From: Trema orientale
Taxonomy: Eukaryota; Streptophyta; Magnoliopsida; Rosales; Cannabaceae
Direction: 5' to 3'
NCBI GenBank assembly: GCA_002914845.1
Contig: JXTC01000155.1
Location: 359,136-423,135 of the forward strand
DNA length: 64,000 nucleotides
This document shows positions 10,939-22,956 of this stretch, piece by piece. The translations under genes were made by a program, and so were the position numbers. The first letter of the stretch is position 1. The number at the start of each line of letters is the position of its first letter. Under the pieces are notes generated by a model. That model did not search any database. It had not been told where the DNA came from and worked only from the letters and a program-made list of their open reading frames with translations.

Positions 10939-13900
10939 ATGCCTCTTAGATTTGAATGTAGGACCCTCTTCTTCTCACTCGTACTGCTCTTAATGGTAAG
11001 CCCCTTTTAAATCCTATTGATAACAATAATCTTAGCGCTTTTGCAACATTTTACCGATAAACATACATATAGTTACATCCGTGTGTTAAAAAATTTATAT
11101 TTAGTTTTTTCTACTTTTACTTTCTTTCTTTTTTTTTTTTAATTTTTATAGATCTAGGCATGCGCAAGTTTTTCATTTTTACTTTCCTTTTGGAAGAAGA
11201 AGAAAAGTAATTTGTAGGGTTTTTATGTCCACCGTTCTGGTACCCTGTTGAACGTTACTTCGTTTTTAGTAACTATTTTTGTTTTTGTTTTATAGCTAAA
11301 TGGCCGGGTTTATCAGGTTATACTGAGTATATCAAATATGAATAGATCAATTTTTATACATATGTTAGTTCTTATAAGTTGCATATAAATAAATCAATTT
11401 TCTACCAACGTATATAGGTTCTTATACGGGTATATCTGATTATGATACAGTAAATCTAACATATATATATACCGAGACTTGCTATACACAGCCATTTTTG
11501 CCATAAATCAAAACATAGGATACTTATTAAAATAACGTATAAAAAACAGTTATTAGGTCAGTACGTGGGGTGATAATTAAATATTAGATTAGGAGTTCGT
11601 GTGAGTTATTTTTCCTTCTTTGTAGTAAATAGAGGCCATTAATTAAGTTCCACTTTTTTTTTTCTAAATAAAAAACGTATAAAAAACAGTTATTTTACTA
11701 AAAGATATATTTATGGCCGGGAAATTGAAAGTTATTTTAATTATTGAGTACATAAATTGCTAATGATATTCATCGACTCGACTTCTAGTAAAAGGCTGAC
11801 CTATATTTAAGAACTCTTTGCAAAATAGCATATCTTTCTGTTATTCAGCTTATTGTCGAGAATTTTTATCAACGTGACTCAAAATAAATAAATAAATAAA
11901 CACACAAACAATAATTTTGCAAAAAGTTTAAAATTTAGGCCTTTTACACTGAATCTGTCAGATATCAATATATCGGTTTGATACTAGTGTATATTAATTT
12001 TCATGCCAAGTATGTCTAATATTTTATATATTGAAATCTGAATCTATACAATATATCGGCCATTTTGCTTGGATCCTATATTTGTAATGCTATTTCAGTC
12101 AGCAGAAAAAATAAGCAAGAGATTTAGCAGTAATTACTACTTTATTTTTTTTTTTGTAAATAATATATAGCTACATTAATTATGCACACCGTATTCGATG
12201 CAATTAGTTTGGCTTCGTCAATATTGAATTATCTTGATACATAATTAATATGTTTGTTACGTTGATAATACATAATTATGCTTGTTATGTCTTTATAGTG
12301 TTGTATTGTAATTGTACTAGGTATTTCTTTCAAATATATTTTTTAAAAATTTTGGGAAAAAAAAACATTTCCATTTCAAATAATAAAAGTTACCCAATAA
12401 TTTTTAGTTTCACTAATTAATTCAAGAATAATGCCAATGATCTTTATCATTAAAAAAAAAAAGGAAGAGAGAGAGAGCACTTTTTTTAGGAATACGAGAG
12501 AGAACACCTGCAGTATACTAGAATATTTGTGTTCTTGAATTATCTTCATACACTAGTTTTAACATAATGGACATTGGACAATCACGTAGTGAAATTTTTC
12601 ATTAAAGTAATTAAAGATGATATGTCATAAGACATGCCAATCATATTATATAATATTTAAGTTGTGATAGTATTAATCAACTATCACCATATATATTCCT
12701 AAAAGAAAAAAGAAAAAGAAAACTGTCATCACACCATTGGTTTCAATTTTCCTTTTTCTTTTGCAATAGCTTAAAATGTATATTTATTTCTTTTTAATGC
12801 AGCTAGCTTTAGATTTTTTTTTTCCAAGGACAAAATGGTTTGATCTACATTTTGATGTTGTGTTTTTTATTTTTGTAACTACAGCATAGTTGTATTTACC
12901 GACTATCGTTATAAATTCAAAATAATTATTTTCAACATAAATTCACTTTAATTATCTGCAATACTTACTTTTGACTTCTTTATTTTTTTTTTATTTTTTT
13001 ATGTATCTTAGTAAAGTTTACCTACTATGCACGTGTTCAGTATCTACGTCTATCCGTTATATTGTTGTGGTGATTTTATTTAGTAACTATTTTGGTAAGA
13101 AGTTAAAAAAAATTAACATTACACTTATAATTATTGTACTTATAAAAATTTAAAAAAAAAATACAATAGTGAAAAATAATAATTATTTTTTGCTTTTGTT
13201 TTTAGGGATAAAATCACTTTTATATATTGTATTTTGACACTCTATTTAATTTGTACATTCTATTTTGGTTATTATCAACATTGACCCTTAGATTTGAAAT
13301 CTGTTATAAATTTATACCTTGGCACTAATTTAGAACAGTTAATTTACCAAGATGCCATTTAAAATTGAAAATAAATCATATAAAAACTGATCTGATAATA
13401 AATTTATTAAATTATCATGATAAATTAACTATTCTAAATTAGTAACATAGTATAAATTTATAACAAAATTCAAATCTAATAATCAATATTGATAATAACC
13501 AAAACAGAAAGTACAAATTGAACAAAGAGTTAAAACACGAGGTATAAAAATGATATTATCCCTTGTTTTTATTTCTCTCCATGAGCTATGCAAATTTGAT
13601 ACTTTAAAAAATTATACTTGTTTTGTTAGTATAATTATTTTACTATAAATGGGTTGAAACTTTCTATTATAATATTGCAAGCTTCGAATTCATCATAAAG
13701 ATGACGCATTTGATCTAAAACTTAATCATCAATACTGTTTGATGTTCTTGAAAACTACACTAGGAACATACATTATGAGCTTTGTTTTGGGAACATGATT
13801 CACGACAAAAGTCTTCTGATTGATTGATGTTCAAAATCTTGACAAATACTTTTATAGGTAACATAGTATTCTCAATAAATAAAATTGTCTTACAAGAGTT

Positions 13901-16900
13901 TGATCATTCTTGCCTTCTTTAAATCCAAGGTAATATTTCATGCATGCACTAGAAGTATACACATTAGTTTGATTTATACGTCTCTTAATTTATTATCGAC
14001 ACTATCTTTTAGTTGTTGCTCATGTTAAAATTTAGTTAATTTTGTTATTATTTCCATTTTATTGTACCTATATTGGTATCAAATTTCTTTAACTCATTGT
14101 AATTGATGATTAGTTCTGAAAACTTTGTTTATTTCTTCAACTTTTTTTACTAACATAAATTTGGTACATTATTGATGGTAATTTCCTGAGAGACATCAAG
14201 AGGATGTTCCTTCGAGTCCAAGCTAGTAGCCTTTTTTTTTTTTCTAATTTATGGCTTTTTTTTTTAATCTTTTCCCCTCCGTTTGGTAATAATGATCATA
14301 ACAAAGGATTTCTTTTTTTAAAAAAAAAAAAAAGAATCATAACAAAGGATTTGTATTCATTTTGGTTGTTTGAACTAAAAAATAAATAACAAAATAACAA
14401 AAGTTGTAGCTTCTACAATATTAATGACACGATTTATAGAAAAAACAAACCACTTTTCTAAGAATGGCTTTGACCGATCTTTGATCACTTTTGCGTCATT
14501 AGCTAATTTTCTATCTCAATTAACAACAAATAAAATTTTGTATCTCTTCTTGCAAGCCTCATTTGCTAGAATTATATCGATATAATTCTCACTGTAGAAA
14601 CATTAGTTCTTGTTTCATCTAGAATTATTATACCAGAACTGTTTCTTTCTTTTCCATACTAAGATTCAATTTTTTTTATTCGCACAGTGACTAACATCTT
14701 CTCATCTTAGTTAAATATCTCATTATCTCTTAGTTATTAATGAAAGAAATCTTTCCTTCTTTTTAATTTATTATATCTATATTCATATAGGTCATAAGAA
14801 AATTAATTAAGGTCTCTTAATATAAAAACTATATACCATTTAATCAGATTTATACTAATCACTGGACTAATAATTTGTATCATTTCATGTTGATCAATTT
14901 ATATCGTATAGATTTTATATAATCTAAGGGTTACCTGTTTAATGAAAAAGCCATTCATACTGCTTATTATAACACTTCTAAACATTATAATTACTTATTT
15001 ACTTAATTAGTTCACTTCAATTTTACTTTCTTAAAATAAATTAGCTATTAGTTTATTATTTTTCACTTTATTTACAAGATTTTCATTGAAAATTATTTTC
15101 TATGAAGTATTTTTTTTAGAATTTTACGATATATTTTGATTTAAAAAAAAAGAATTAATCATATTAATTCAAGTCAATTACGTGTTAAGTGTATCAACTG
15201 AACGTGCGAATTTCAAAGTGTGTTATTACGCTGTGGTCAAATTATCGGTTTATCTAGATGTACATTAATTATATAGTAATAACAAACCTCTACTCTCCTT
15301 TTTCCAAAAAAAAAAATTAAAAAAAAAATAATAATAAAAAACTAACCACTACTCATCAAGATAAAAATAGATAAATAAGTACTCCTTTTTGTTTGGCAAT
15401 TGCTTTGCTCAACGAATCTAGCTATAATTAGTTTGTTCTTCTCAAACTAAATTACAAAAATAAAACCCATTCGTGGATATCTTTGTGGGTAAAATACTTT
15501 ATATTATTTAGGTATATATCTTTTCCTCTTCTCCAGGACACTTCGCAATTTACTCAGTAGCGTGGTTTGGCATTTTCAATTATGAACTTGTTAAATGACA
15601 AAAATAACAAATCCCACCGACTAGAAATAAATTTCTTATGACGTTCTTTTAGTAAATCGATAAGCAGGTCCCAAAGTTGGTTTCCTTAATTATCCACACT
15701 TTTAATAAGGTTACAGAATATAAATGTCCTATATCCTTTCACTCATAACTAATGGTATTAATGTTTTCGTTTATTTGAGTGACTATTATCTTTAATGCAT
15801 TAAACAAAAAAAATTCTGGTGCCAATACTATACTACCAATTACTAGTTAGTACTGAGTTGGTTAAATTGCCGGAAAATAGACGGAGATAGGATCATTTTT
15901 AGACGAGATGACTCTCAAAACTAATTTTCGAAATAACTATTTTGAGACTCATAATTTTATTATAACCATGGTGACTAACAATCATAAAAACATTTATTAC
16001 TAGTTCTAATACGACTCGTACGAGTCAATATGACTTACAGTAATAGTTATTATGACTGAAATGCTCATAATAAAAAATATTAATTCTTGAAACATCATTC
16101 TGAAAAATAAGCCTAACAAAGTCTATTTCCCGTTGCTGCATGTCTCCATTCTTTGATTTATTCCATAGATTTGTTTAGGTGATAATAAAGCTATATACTT
16201 ACATGTATACCTGTGCGTGAAATGCAACCGTAGCTAAAAATCAATTACTATCAAGTTTATTTACTGTAAATCTCCCCTAAATGATTATTGATAATATCGA
16301 GTTATACTATGGACATTCACTTCATAATGTTAGTAGTTAACTATTACCTTATTTGTTTCAAGAGGAAACGTTGAATATAGTTTAAGGGGAAAAAAAATTA
16401 TCAACCTTTGACATTATTATAATAGAAAGATATCTCAATTAGTGTGGGCTGAGTAGATTATATTGAAATTCAGATATAAGTTAATTTGCACCGAAATTGA
16501 TTTTTACCTAATGCAGGGTTGTACCAATGGAGTGAGGAATGTAGCTAAGCGTGATCAAAGTTACATAGCTGGATATGGAACTGTAGATGGTGAGGAGGGA
16601 GAGGTGGCAGATGATTACAAAAACAATCAACCTTACCTAATCGGATACCGTGGCGACATCAAAGAAACAAATAAACCCTATGTAATCAGGTATGGGGGCG
16701 CCAAGGAGACGAATGAACATCTCTACATAACATCATATGAGAACGCCAAAAAGTTGATCGAACATCCATACATAACCGGATATGGGAAGGCCAAAGAGAT
16801 GAATGAAGAGGAACAGACCAAAGAACATCCCTACATAACATCATATGGGAAAGCCAAAGAGGGAAATAAACATCCTTACATAACTGGATATGGGAAGGCT

Positions 16901-18214
16901 AAAGAGACGAATGAAGAGGAAGAGATAAAGGAACATCCCTACATAACAGTATATGGGAAAGTCAAAGAGAAGAATGAACATCCTTACATAACCGGATATG
17001 GGAAGGCCAAGGAGACGAAGGAAGAGGAACAGACCAAGGAACATCCCTACATTACAGTATATGGGAAAGCCAAAAAGAAGAATGAACATCCTTACATAAC
17101 CGGATATGGGAAGGCCAAAGAGACGAATGAAGAGGAACAGACCAAGGAACATCCCTACATTACAGTATTTGGGAAAGCCGAAGAGAAGAATGAACATCCT
17201 TACATAACCGGATATGGGAAGGCCAAAGAGACGAATGAAGAGAAAGAGACCAAGGAACATCTATACATAACATCATATGGGAAAGCCAGTGAGATGAATA
17301 TACATCCTTACATAACTAGGAATTGGAATAACGAAGAAACAAGTCGAAGTACTTACATCACCGGGTATAGAAATTCTGAAGAGGCCACAGAAACTCCCTC
17401 CCAAGATGCAACCTCCAAGTGCAAAAAACATCTGCATGCACATTCATTGTCTCGAAATGAAGGCCACAGGCACATTGGACACGGAAATCATATGCATACA
17501 CAATCTTCAAATAGCAAAAATCGTACTGAAGCATTTAAACTAGGCTTTTTCACCCCAATTGACCTGTATGCAGAAAAGATCATGGCCCTCCACTTTCCCA
17601 TACAAGACCATTCTCGTTTTCTGCCGAAAGATATAGCTGAGTCCATTCCTTTTTCAACCTCTCAACTCCCCAACCTTCTCCAGCTCTTCTCGATCGTACA
17701 AGGCTCTCCTGAAGCCAAAGATATGGAAGAAACCCTCCGGGACTGCGGAGTCAAACCCATCAATGGCGAGATCAAGTTATGTGCTACCTCTTTAGAGTCC
17801 ATGGTTGAATTTGTTCGTAGCATCCTTGGTTTAGGGGTCAACTTAAGTGTCATATCAACTACCCACCCTACAATGACTACTGCTCTCACACAGAACTACA
17901 CTGTTTTGGAAGTCCCAAAAGAGGTTTTAGCTCCCAAAATGGTATCTTGTCATCCTGTGCCTTATCCTTATGCTGTTTTCTTTTGCCACTACTTTGGGAC
18001 AGAAACCAAGGTTTTCCAAGTTTCGCTAGGTGGCAACAGTGGCGACAACGTGGAAGCAGTTGCTGTTTGCCACATGGACACATCTGATTGGGATTCCGAC
18101 CACATCTTGTTTCAACTGCTTGGAGTGAAGCCAGGCACCTCCTCCCCGGTGTGCCATTTCCTCCCAGCAAATCACCTTGTTTGGGTACCATCACCAACAA
18201 TAGCAACTGAGTAG
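10939..18214 (+). CDS. Secreted BURP-domain protein with 16 Tyr-rich repeats (RD22/burpitide-cyclase-like)
   Basis: The proposed CDS joins 10939-10995 and 16517-18214: 585 codons, 584 aa. Exon 1 encodes MPLRFECRTLFFSLVLLLM, a signal-peptide-like stretch ending at a GTAAGC donor. A 5521-bp intron follows, to an AATGCAG acceptor at 16516. An ATG at 16463 also opens the large frame but lies in the intron and would lose the signal peptide. Residues about 34-304 hold 16 repeats of the type HPYITGYGKAKE. A His-rich linker follows (about 322-351). The BURP domain (about 362-583) starts FFTPIDLY and has the spacing CH-X10-CH-X26-CH-X26-CH. The protein should enter the secretory pathway. BURP proteins include RD22-type stress proteins and copper-dependent autocatalytic peptide cyclases that carry core peptides upstream of the domain. 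The repeats suggest the second class, which is inference. It converges on the LEW1-like gene. Confidence 0.88.
13205..13562. mobile_element. Fold-back MITE in the BURP intron
   Basis: The ends read GGGATAAAATCACTTTTATA and, inverted, ...GATATTATCCC. The two arms of roughly 150 bp are imperfect reverse complements of each other. For example, TTTGGTTATTATCAACATTG near 13270 pairs with CAATATTGATAATAACCAAA near 13485. The element would form a long hairpin. It has no coding capacity. It sits in the 5.5-kb intron between the signal-peptide exon and the main BURP exon. The superfamily is not certain. Confidence 0.8.
16550..17375 (+). repeat. In-frame tandem repeat array of the BURP protein (16 YIT-x-Y units)
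   Basis: Sixteen copies of a motif like P-Y-I-T-[G/S/V]-Y-G occur between residues about 34 and 304. The first Tyr is invariant and the second is kept in 14 of 16 units (one F, one N). In the middle the units alternate between a short linker (GKAKEKNEH type) and a long acidic linker (GKAKETNEEEQTKEH type). This gives a higher-order unit of 36 residues, or 108 bp at DNA level. The near-identity of the central 108-bp copies suggests recent unequal exchange. The outer units are more diverged. Confidence 0.9.
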
Positions 18215-18400
18215 GCATGTTCCCTAGTCTATTGTTTACATGCCATGTCCATCACTGAAGTTCTAATAATGTATTCATCGTTTATGTTCTGTACTTTGTC
18301 AAGTCGTTTTTCTTGTTTGAAGTTTGGTGAGTGTAACGTGAAGTGCTCACACCTCTTACGGAGGTCGTTTATGTAAAAATAAATAAATATGCCACAGTTG
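18215..18400 (+). terminator. BURP gene 3' UTR with possible polyadenylation signals
   Basis: After the stop at 18212-18214 comes a T-rich non-coding stretch with AATAATGTA near 18266 and AATAAATAAATA near 18379. Either could act as a near-upstream polyadenylation element. Convergent with the minus-strand gene that ends at 19279. Confidence 0.4.
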
Positions 18401-19278
18401 TCTGACATTGTAACTTAGTGTTATGACCATAAGCATTTTCCTGAGGTGTTATTGTTAAATAGTGAGTACGCCCAAGTGTGTGCATATGCATGTTTCGTAT
18501 AGACTCGGGATCAAACAGAAATGGAACATGTTTGATGGTAAACTTAAATTGGGGGAAGAATAAAAACTCAGCAGCAAGAGATAACATTATTAGTTTGTGT
18601 AACAACAAGAACAATGGTGCATTCAGTATGCCCAATTTCTTTTCCCACCATAAAGTCAGGGTTATATTGGATGGTGAGCTTTTACATTTCTCGCTTGGCT
18701 GATTGACGGCCAAATGGCTTATCTGCTCTTAAATGAAGGACTGAGGTTCTATAAGTATACATACAGGATTAGCCAATTTTGAAACAGCGGATATCAATTG
18801 ATGGGTCTCTTAGCACCAGCTTTCCGAAATCCGTTCCTGACCCGTGAATCATTTACCTGTTTGAAGGATAAATAATGCAACTTCAAACCAGAATTTAAAA
18901 TTTCCGTGTCTTTTTTTCTTCTTTTTCCTTTTGTTAATTATTACTATTCATCCTCTAACCCTGAAAGCAATTGGTAGGACTAGTTCACTAAAATAAGGCA
19001 TATTTAAACTGAAGCATTTTATATACGATTTTAAGATATAACAACAGAGAATGATAATCAAACCAAGAGCTAAAAAAATCCTCATTTGGAATGTTCTAGA
19101 TATACATCAATAGATGGAAATAAAGAACAAAATTCTATGATAGTGAAGCTAAATTAAGACTAGCATATTAAAGTTGAAATATAGATTTGAATACATCGTA
19201 TTCAAACTTTCAACGGATCATATGAAGTCAATACATCGTATCACAAGAAGAGAGACAATACATGTCAACAAAGAGGAA
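18401..19278. other. Spacer between convergent genes, including probable 3' UTR of the minus-strand gene
   Basis: No conserved coding signal is seen. The short frames on both strands around 18.4-18.7 kb have no recognisable features. Part of 18.8-19.28 kb is likely the 3' UTR of the LEW1-like gene. Confidence 0.5.
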
Positions 19279-22200
19279 CTACTTACCAAAGTTTTGGCGC
19301 ACCATGGTGAACTTGTAAATAGTTTTAACTAGAGAGCCATATCTCATGAATCTCAGCGGTCCCATATGTCTGTGACACAAAATAACAATTCCAACTTAGT
19401 TCAGAAGAAAAGACACGCAAGACCAAGTTTTTCAACACAACAATCCCCAGTTGAGGACAATACAGAGAAAAAATTCTGGATGGTACAAAAGACAACCATA
19501 TGAACAAAACCACATCTAGATCTTAAATTCAAAACTCTTTAGAGACAATGACGGAAAAGCAAGAAACTAGGGAGACCATCTATGAAATTTTAAAAATGAA
19601 ATAAAACTGGTTGTTTTTCAACTACAATAAAAAAGCAATCTGGATATTTGTAGTTGACATATTCAAATCCAGAATGCATCTTAGTGTTTTCCTGTATGAG
19701 ATTATAAACAAAATCAGAAGCTAGAACGACGACACAAATTTGCGGTGAAGAAGATTGATTCCGTATTACAATACAAATTTATTGAAAAAAAGAAATAAAA
19801 ATAAATATAGTATTAAAAAAAAAAACCTGAGTTCGTTATAGTTCAAGTTATTAGTCAGTAATGTAAGACAGAAGAAGCACTGCTCGTTCATAGACAGAAG
19901 AAGCACTGCTCTCAAACACAAACCAGAAACAAGAGAAAGATCACTTCTTTATTCAAGAATATGCACAATTACAACAATTGCTGAACTTTCGAGAGGTTCA
20001 GCTCTCTCCACCAGAGATTAACTCTTAATTACTCACAAAACAGTTGCCTGCCCCCAACGTACCATCCCCTCTATTTATATTCCTCTCATACTCAACTAAC
20101 AACCATTATAACCAAACAACTAACAAGAACAACCAACTAACATTGTAACCACCAGCCACCAAACAAGCAAGAATCCCTTATATCATTGGGAAGCTTATCA
20201 GTCATCAGGAGAAATCTTCCTCAAGCAGAGAAAAGTACCAAGATTGGATTAACAAGTAAAATATGCACCTTGTGCAAAGAGTACATTCTTTTTAGAAAGT
20301 CAACTCAAAATATAAATGTGAGGAAAAAGAAGTGAGAGAGGGAGCATACAATTAAACATTTGGCTTAATATGAAGCAGTATATAGAATAATGAAGTAAGT
20401 GCGCCACAGCCTTTCCATAAATAGTAGTTCAAGTACTGAAATACTCACGATAGAGGTATGCAAAAAGAAAAAAAAATACAAAACTAAGTTAGTAACCTTT
20501 TGTGTAGGAATACTCACACAATCTCAGTATATCGGATTCTCCAAGCAGGGAATCCTAGGTGGCATCTTGCAGGTCCATAGACTAATAGGAGGTCAGGTTC
20601 TGGCCCATTGCATCCTTATAGGATAAGTACAATACATCAAAAAGTCAAATATGACGAGTGCAATCAAAACTAACCAAGAAGCACATTAACAGTACAACAA
20701 ACCAATAGCTTTCAGTGCCTCAGCCATTTGAGCTTCTGTAAAGATTCGCTCCTCCTGATCTCTATCCAAATCATTGAATGTCATGTACTTCCTAAAAAGT
20801 AAGTTAGCTGCTTTAGTCACAGCTTCCTTCCCTTCAGAGAACGACGCAAATTCCAGAGTCATACAGTTCTGGCTAGCTAACTTGTCATCTTCACCAGCGT
20901 CCTGTACATGATAAATATTAAGTAGTTGGCTTAGGTGTTGTTCAATTTCAAATTAAGTAAAGGGTCCATTACATGATAAAAAAAAGTAGTCACATGCACA
21001 AAGATTTTATCGACGTAAAGCGAATATCATAAAACAGCTGTTATTATGTCTTGACAAAGCCTAAATCATGTGCGGTTCAATGAATCACATAGCACTATAG
21101 CAGTAGAGAGTAAAACAAAAGCTATCAAGACAAGTTTCTCCTAACGTTAGCCCATAATAATAACCCATAAAGTCCTGATACTGAAGCTTCAAAAGAAATC
21201 CAATACGAAAATAGATAAAGACATAAAAGAGACAACCATTAAATGTCTGATACAAGCATAAAAGATTGACCATATGAATTTTGAACACCAAACATGCAAG
21301 TAATCCACTCATGAACAGTGGGCAGCTAAAGAAATGAAAGTAACATTAGTGTAGAGGAGAGATGATAAAACCTCAAATAATGTTACAGAGCTCAGTTTCT
21401 CCAAGATGGCTTCCCTTGATTTCTTCATTACTCCTAGACATCAGGAAAAAAGAAAATAAAACAAAACAGAACAAAAAAGAAAACAGAGTAATGAGATTTT
21501 ATCAAAGCACACCTTTAAACCATTAGTATCGATATTAGGAGATGCTTAATCAGCTAATATTGTCACCTTCTGCATCATAAAGGCAGATATGCTTCACACC
21601 AATTGCTTCCAGCCATAGCAAAAGCTTGATAACTCTTGAAGTTTGGTGAGCTTCTTCACTTTCTAACACAATGGCCAGGTATCGAACTTTGCCGGTGTTG
21701 AAGGCTTTGTACTTCTTCCATAACCCACTAGAGATAACATAGCTTTCAACCACATAAGCTATTCCCAGAACTACGTACAACAGACTGACAAGCAAATGGA
21801 GTACACGCCATAAAAGTTGAATCCCGATATTTCCAATCTGCATCAGCCTCAAGATTCAATGAATGTTGAACTTAAGCACAAAGGAGAAAGTGTGTCATGA
21901 ATAAAAAAATGCCAATAATCATGTTTCCCCATTAACCTCTTAATGGCACATAAAACCATATCTACAAGGCGGTTTGAGAAGGTAAAGCAGGAGGAAAAAA
22001 AAAGAAAAAAATCGAAAGACAAAAGTTTTCAAGAAGGCGGGTCGCAAAAAAAATCTTTATCCCCCCCCCCCCCCCCCCCCCCCCCCACAAAAAAAAAAAA
22101 ATCTTGGCCACGAAGAAAACATGGACCCACTTCAGGAACTAAAATCTTTTAACTATAGATATCCAAAATATACATCAAAACAGCTTAAATGCAATTGTGG

Positions 22201-22956
22201 GTGGCAGCTTAAAACGGAAGCACAAAATCGATGCTGAAAGAAAACCTGTTCAAGTCAATCATGTCCATAAGAACTGAAGTTAGAATCCAATCCTATGGTG
22301 CCAATTTTAAGCAACGCCTAACAAAAATATCCACCTCTCTATTTCAGCTTGCTAATTTCTTATTTCTGTTCATTTATTTATGGATTAATTTATTTTATTG
22401 AACGACGATATCCATTTTACATTATGATTCTATTGAGCAACATAAATTTCAAGCTTGGTTTTACAATTTCTCACAGAGAGGAAAGATTCTATTTTGAGAA
22501 AACGCAGGAACAATATCAGATGTTGGGAAATCACTTCACCTCAAATTTAAAATTTAAACAGTAAATTCTAATTATGAACCAATCTTTCTTTGTAGTGACT
22601 CTGCTATTGTTTAAAACCTTCTTCCGCTTGTGATGAATTATATAGAAACATAAAAATTTACTTGCACTCAAACGGCCTACTCTAACATAAAAATTTACTT
22701 ACACTCAAAAGGCCTACTCTTACTCTTCTTTCTATCTTGCAGATAGTAAATTCCAGAAACAAGCCTAAAGTCTACAAATTGGACAGACTCCAACTGTAAT
22801 GTTGCCTTTTAGGGATATTACGCTTTTCTCAAACAATAGTCCTGAATATGAACCAAGCAAAAGAGACCCCCAAAAAAAAATATTAAGTGAAAGAAAGCTT
22901 TCACTTACTTGAACAATATAACAGTAGGCTCTCTGCATCCCATCTCTAACCTCCAT
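19279..22956 (-). CDS. LEW1: LEW1/NUS1-type subunit of the dehydrodolichyl diphosphate synthase complex
   Basis: Six coding exons on the minus strand: 22956-22909, 21837-21567, 21433-21372, 20901-20703, 20614-20518, 19369-19279. Together 768 nt, 255 aa, in frame with GT-AG borders. Exon 1 (MEVRDGMQRAYCYIVQ) joins to IGNIGIQLLW. A hydrophobic segment follows (LLWRVLHLLVSLLYVVLGIA), fitting an ER membrane anchor. The cis-prenyltransferase-like fold then shows VRYLAIVLESEEAH, GVKHICLYDAEG, MTLEFASFSEGKEA, GPEPDLLLVYGPARCHLGFPAW and HMGPL, ending VRQNFGK. Length and motifs match Arabidopsis LEW1 (leaf wilting 1) and animal NgBR/NUS1, the non-catalytic partner that activates the cis-prenyltransferase making the dolichol precursor. 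An ATG at 21843 gives a shorter alternative start, but an exon joined at 21837 fits homologues better. Confidence 0.88.
19860..20210 (-). mobile_element. Possible solo LTR in intron 5 of the LEW1-like gene
   Basis: Read on the minus strand, this segment has a TATA-like GGAATATAAATAGAGG, then an AATAAAG polyadenylation-like motif, then a twice-repeated GAGCAGTGCTTCTTCTGTC before TTACA. That promoter/poly(A) layout is typical of a copia-type LTR. I could not define a clean TG...CA pair with a target duplication, so the limits are approximate. It lies between exons 5 and 6 (introns 20517-19370) and does not disrupt coding. Confidence 0.45.
22060..22100. repeat. Long poly(C) tract followed by poly(A)
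   Basis: About 26 consecutive C residues are followed by CA and about 13 A. Such a homopolymer is rare in plant DNA and is easily miscounted in sequencing. It lies in intron 1 of the LEW1-like gene. Confidence 0.8.

Noticed and set aside
16463..16516. In-frame ATG start for the BURP protein
   Set aside because: It would place a non-signal peptide before the repeats. A good acceptor at 16516 and an in-phase signal-peptide exon at 10939 explain the gene better.
16841..17260. Minus-strand hydrophobic repeat frame opposite the BURP repeats
   Set aside because: It is a shadow of the periodic plus-strand repeat, and no independent gene signals are present.
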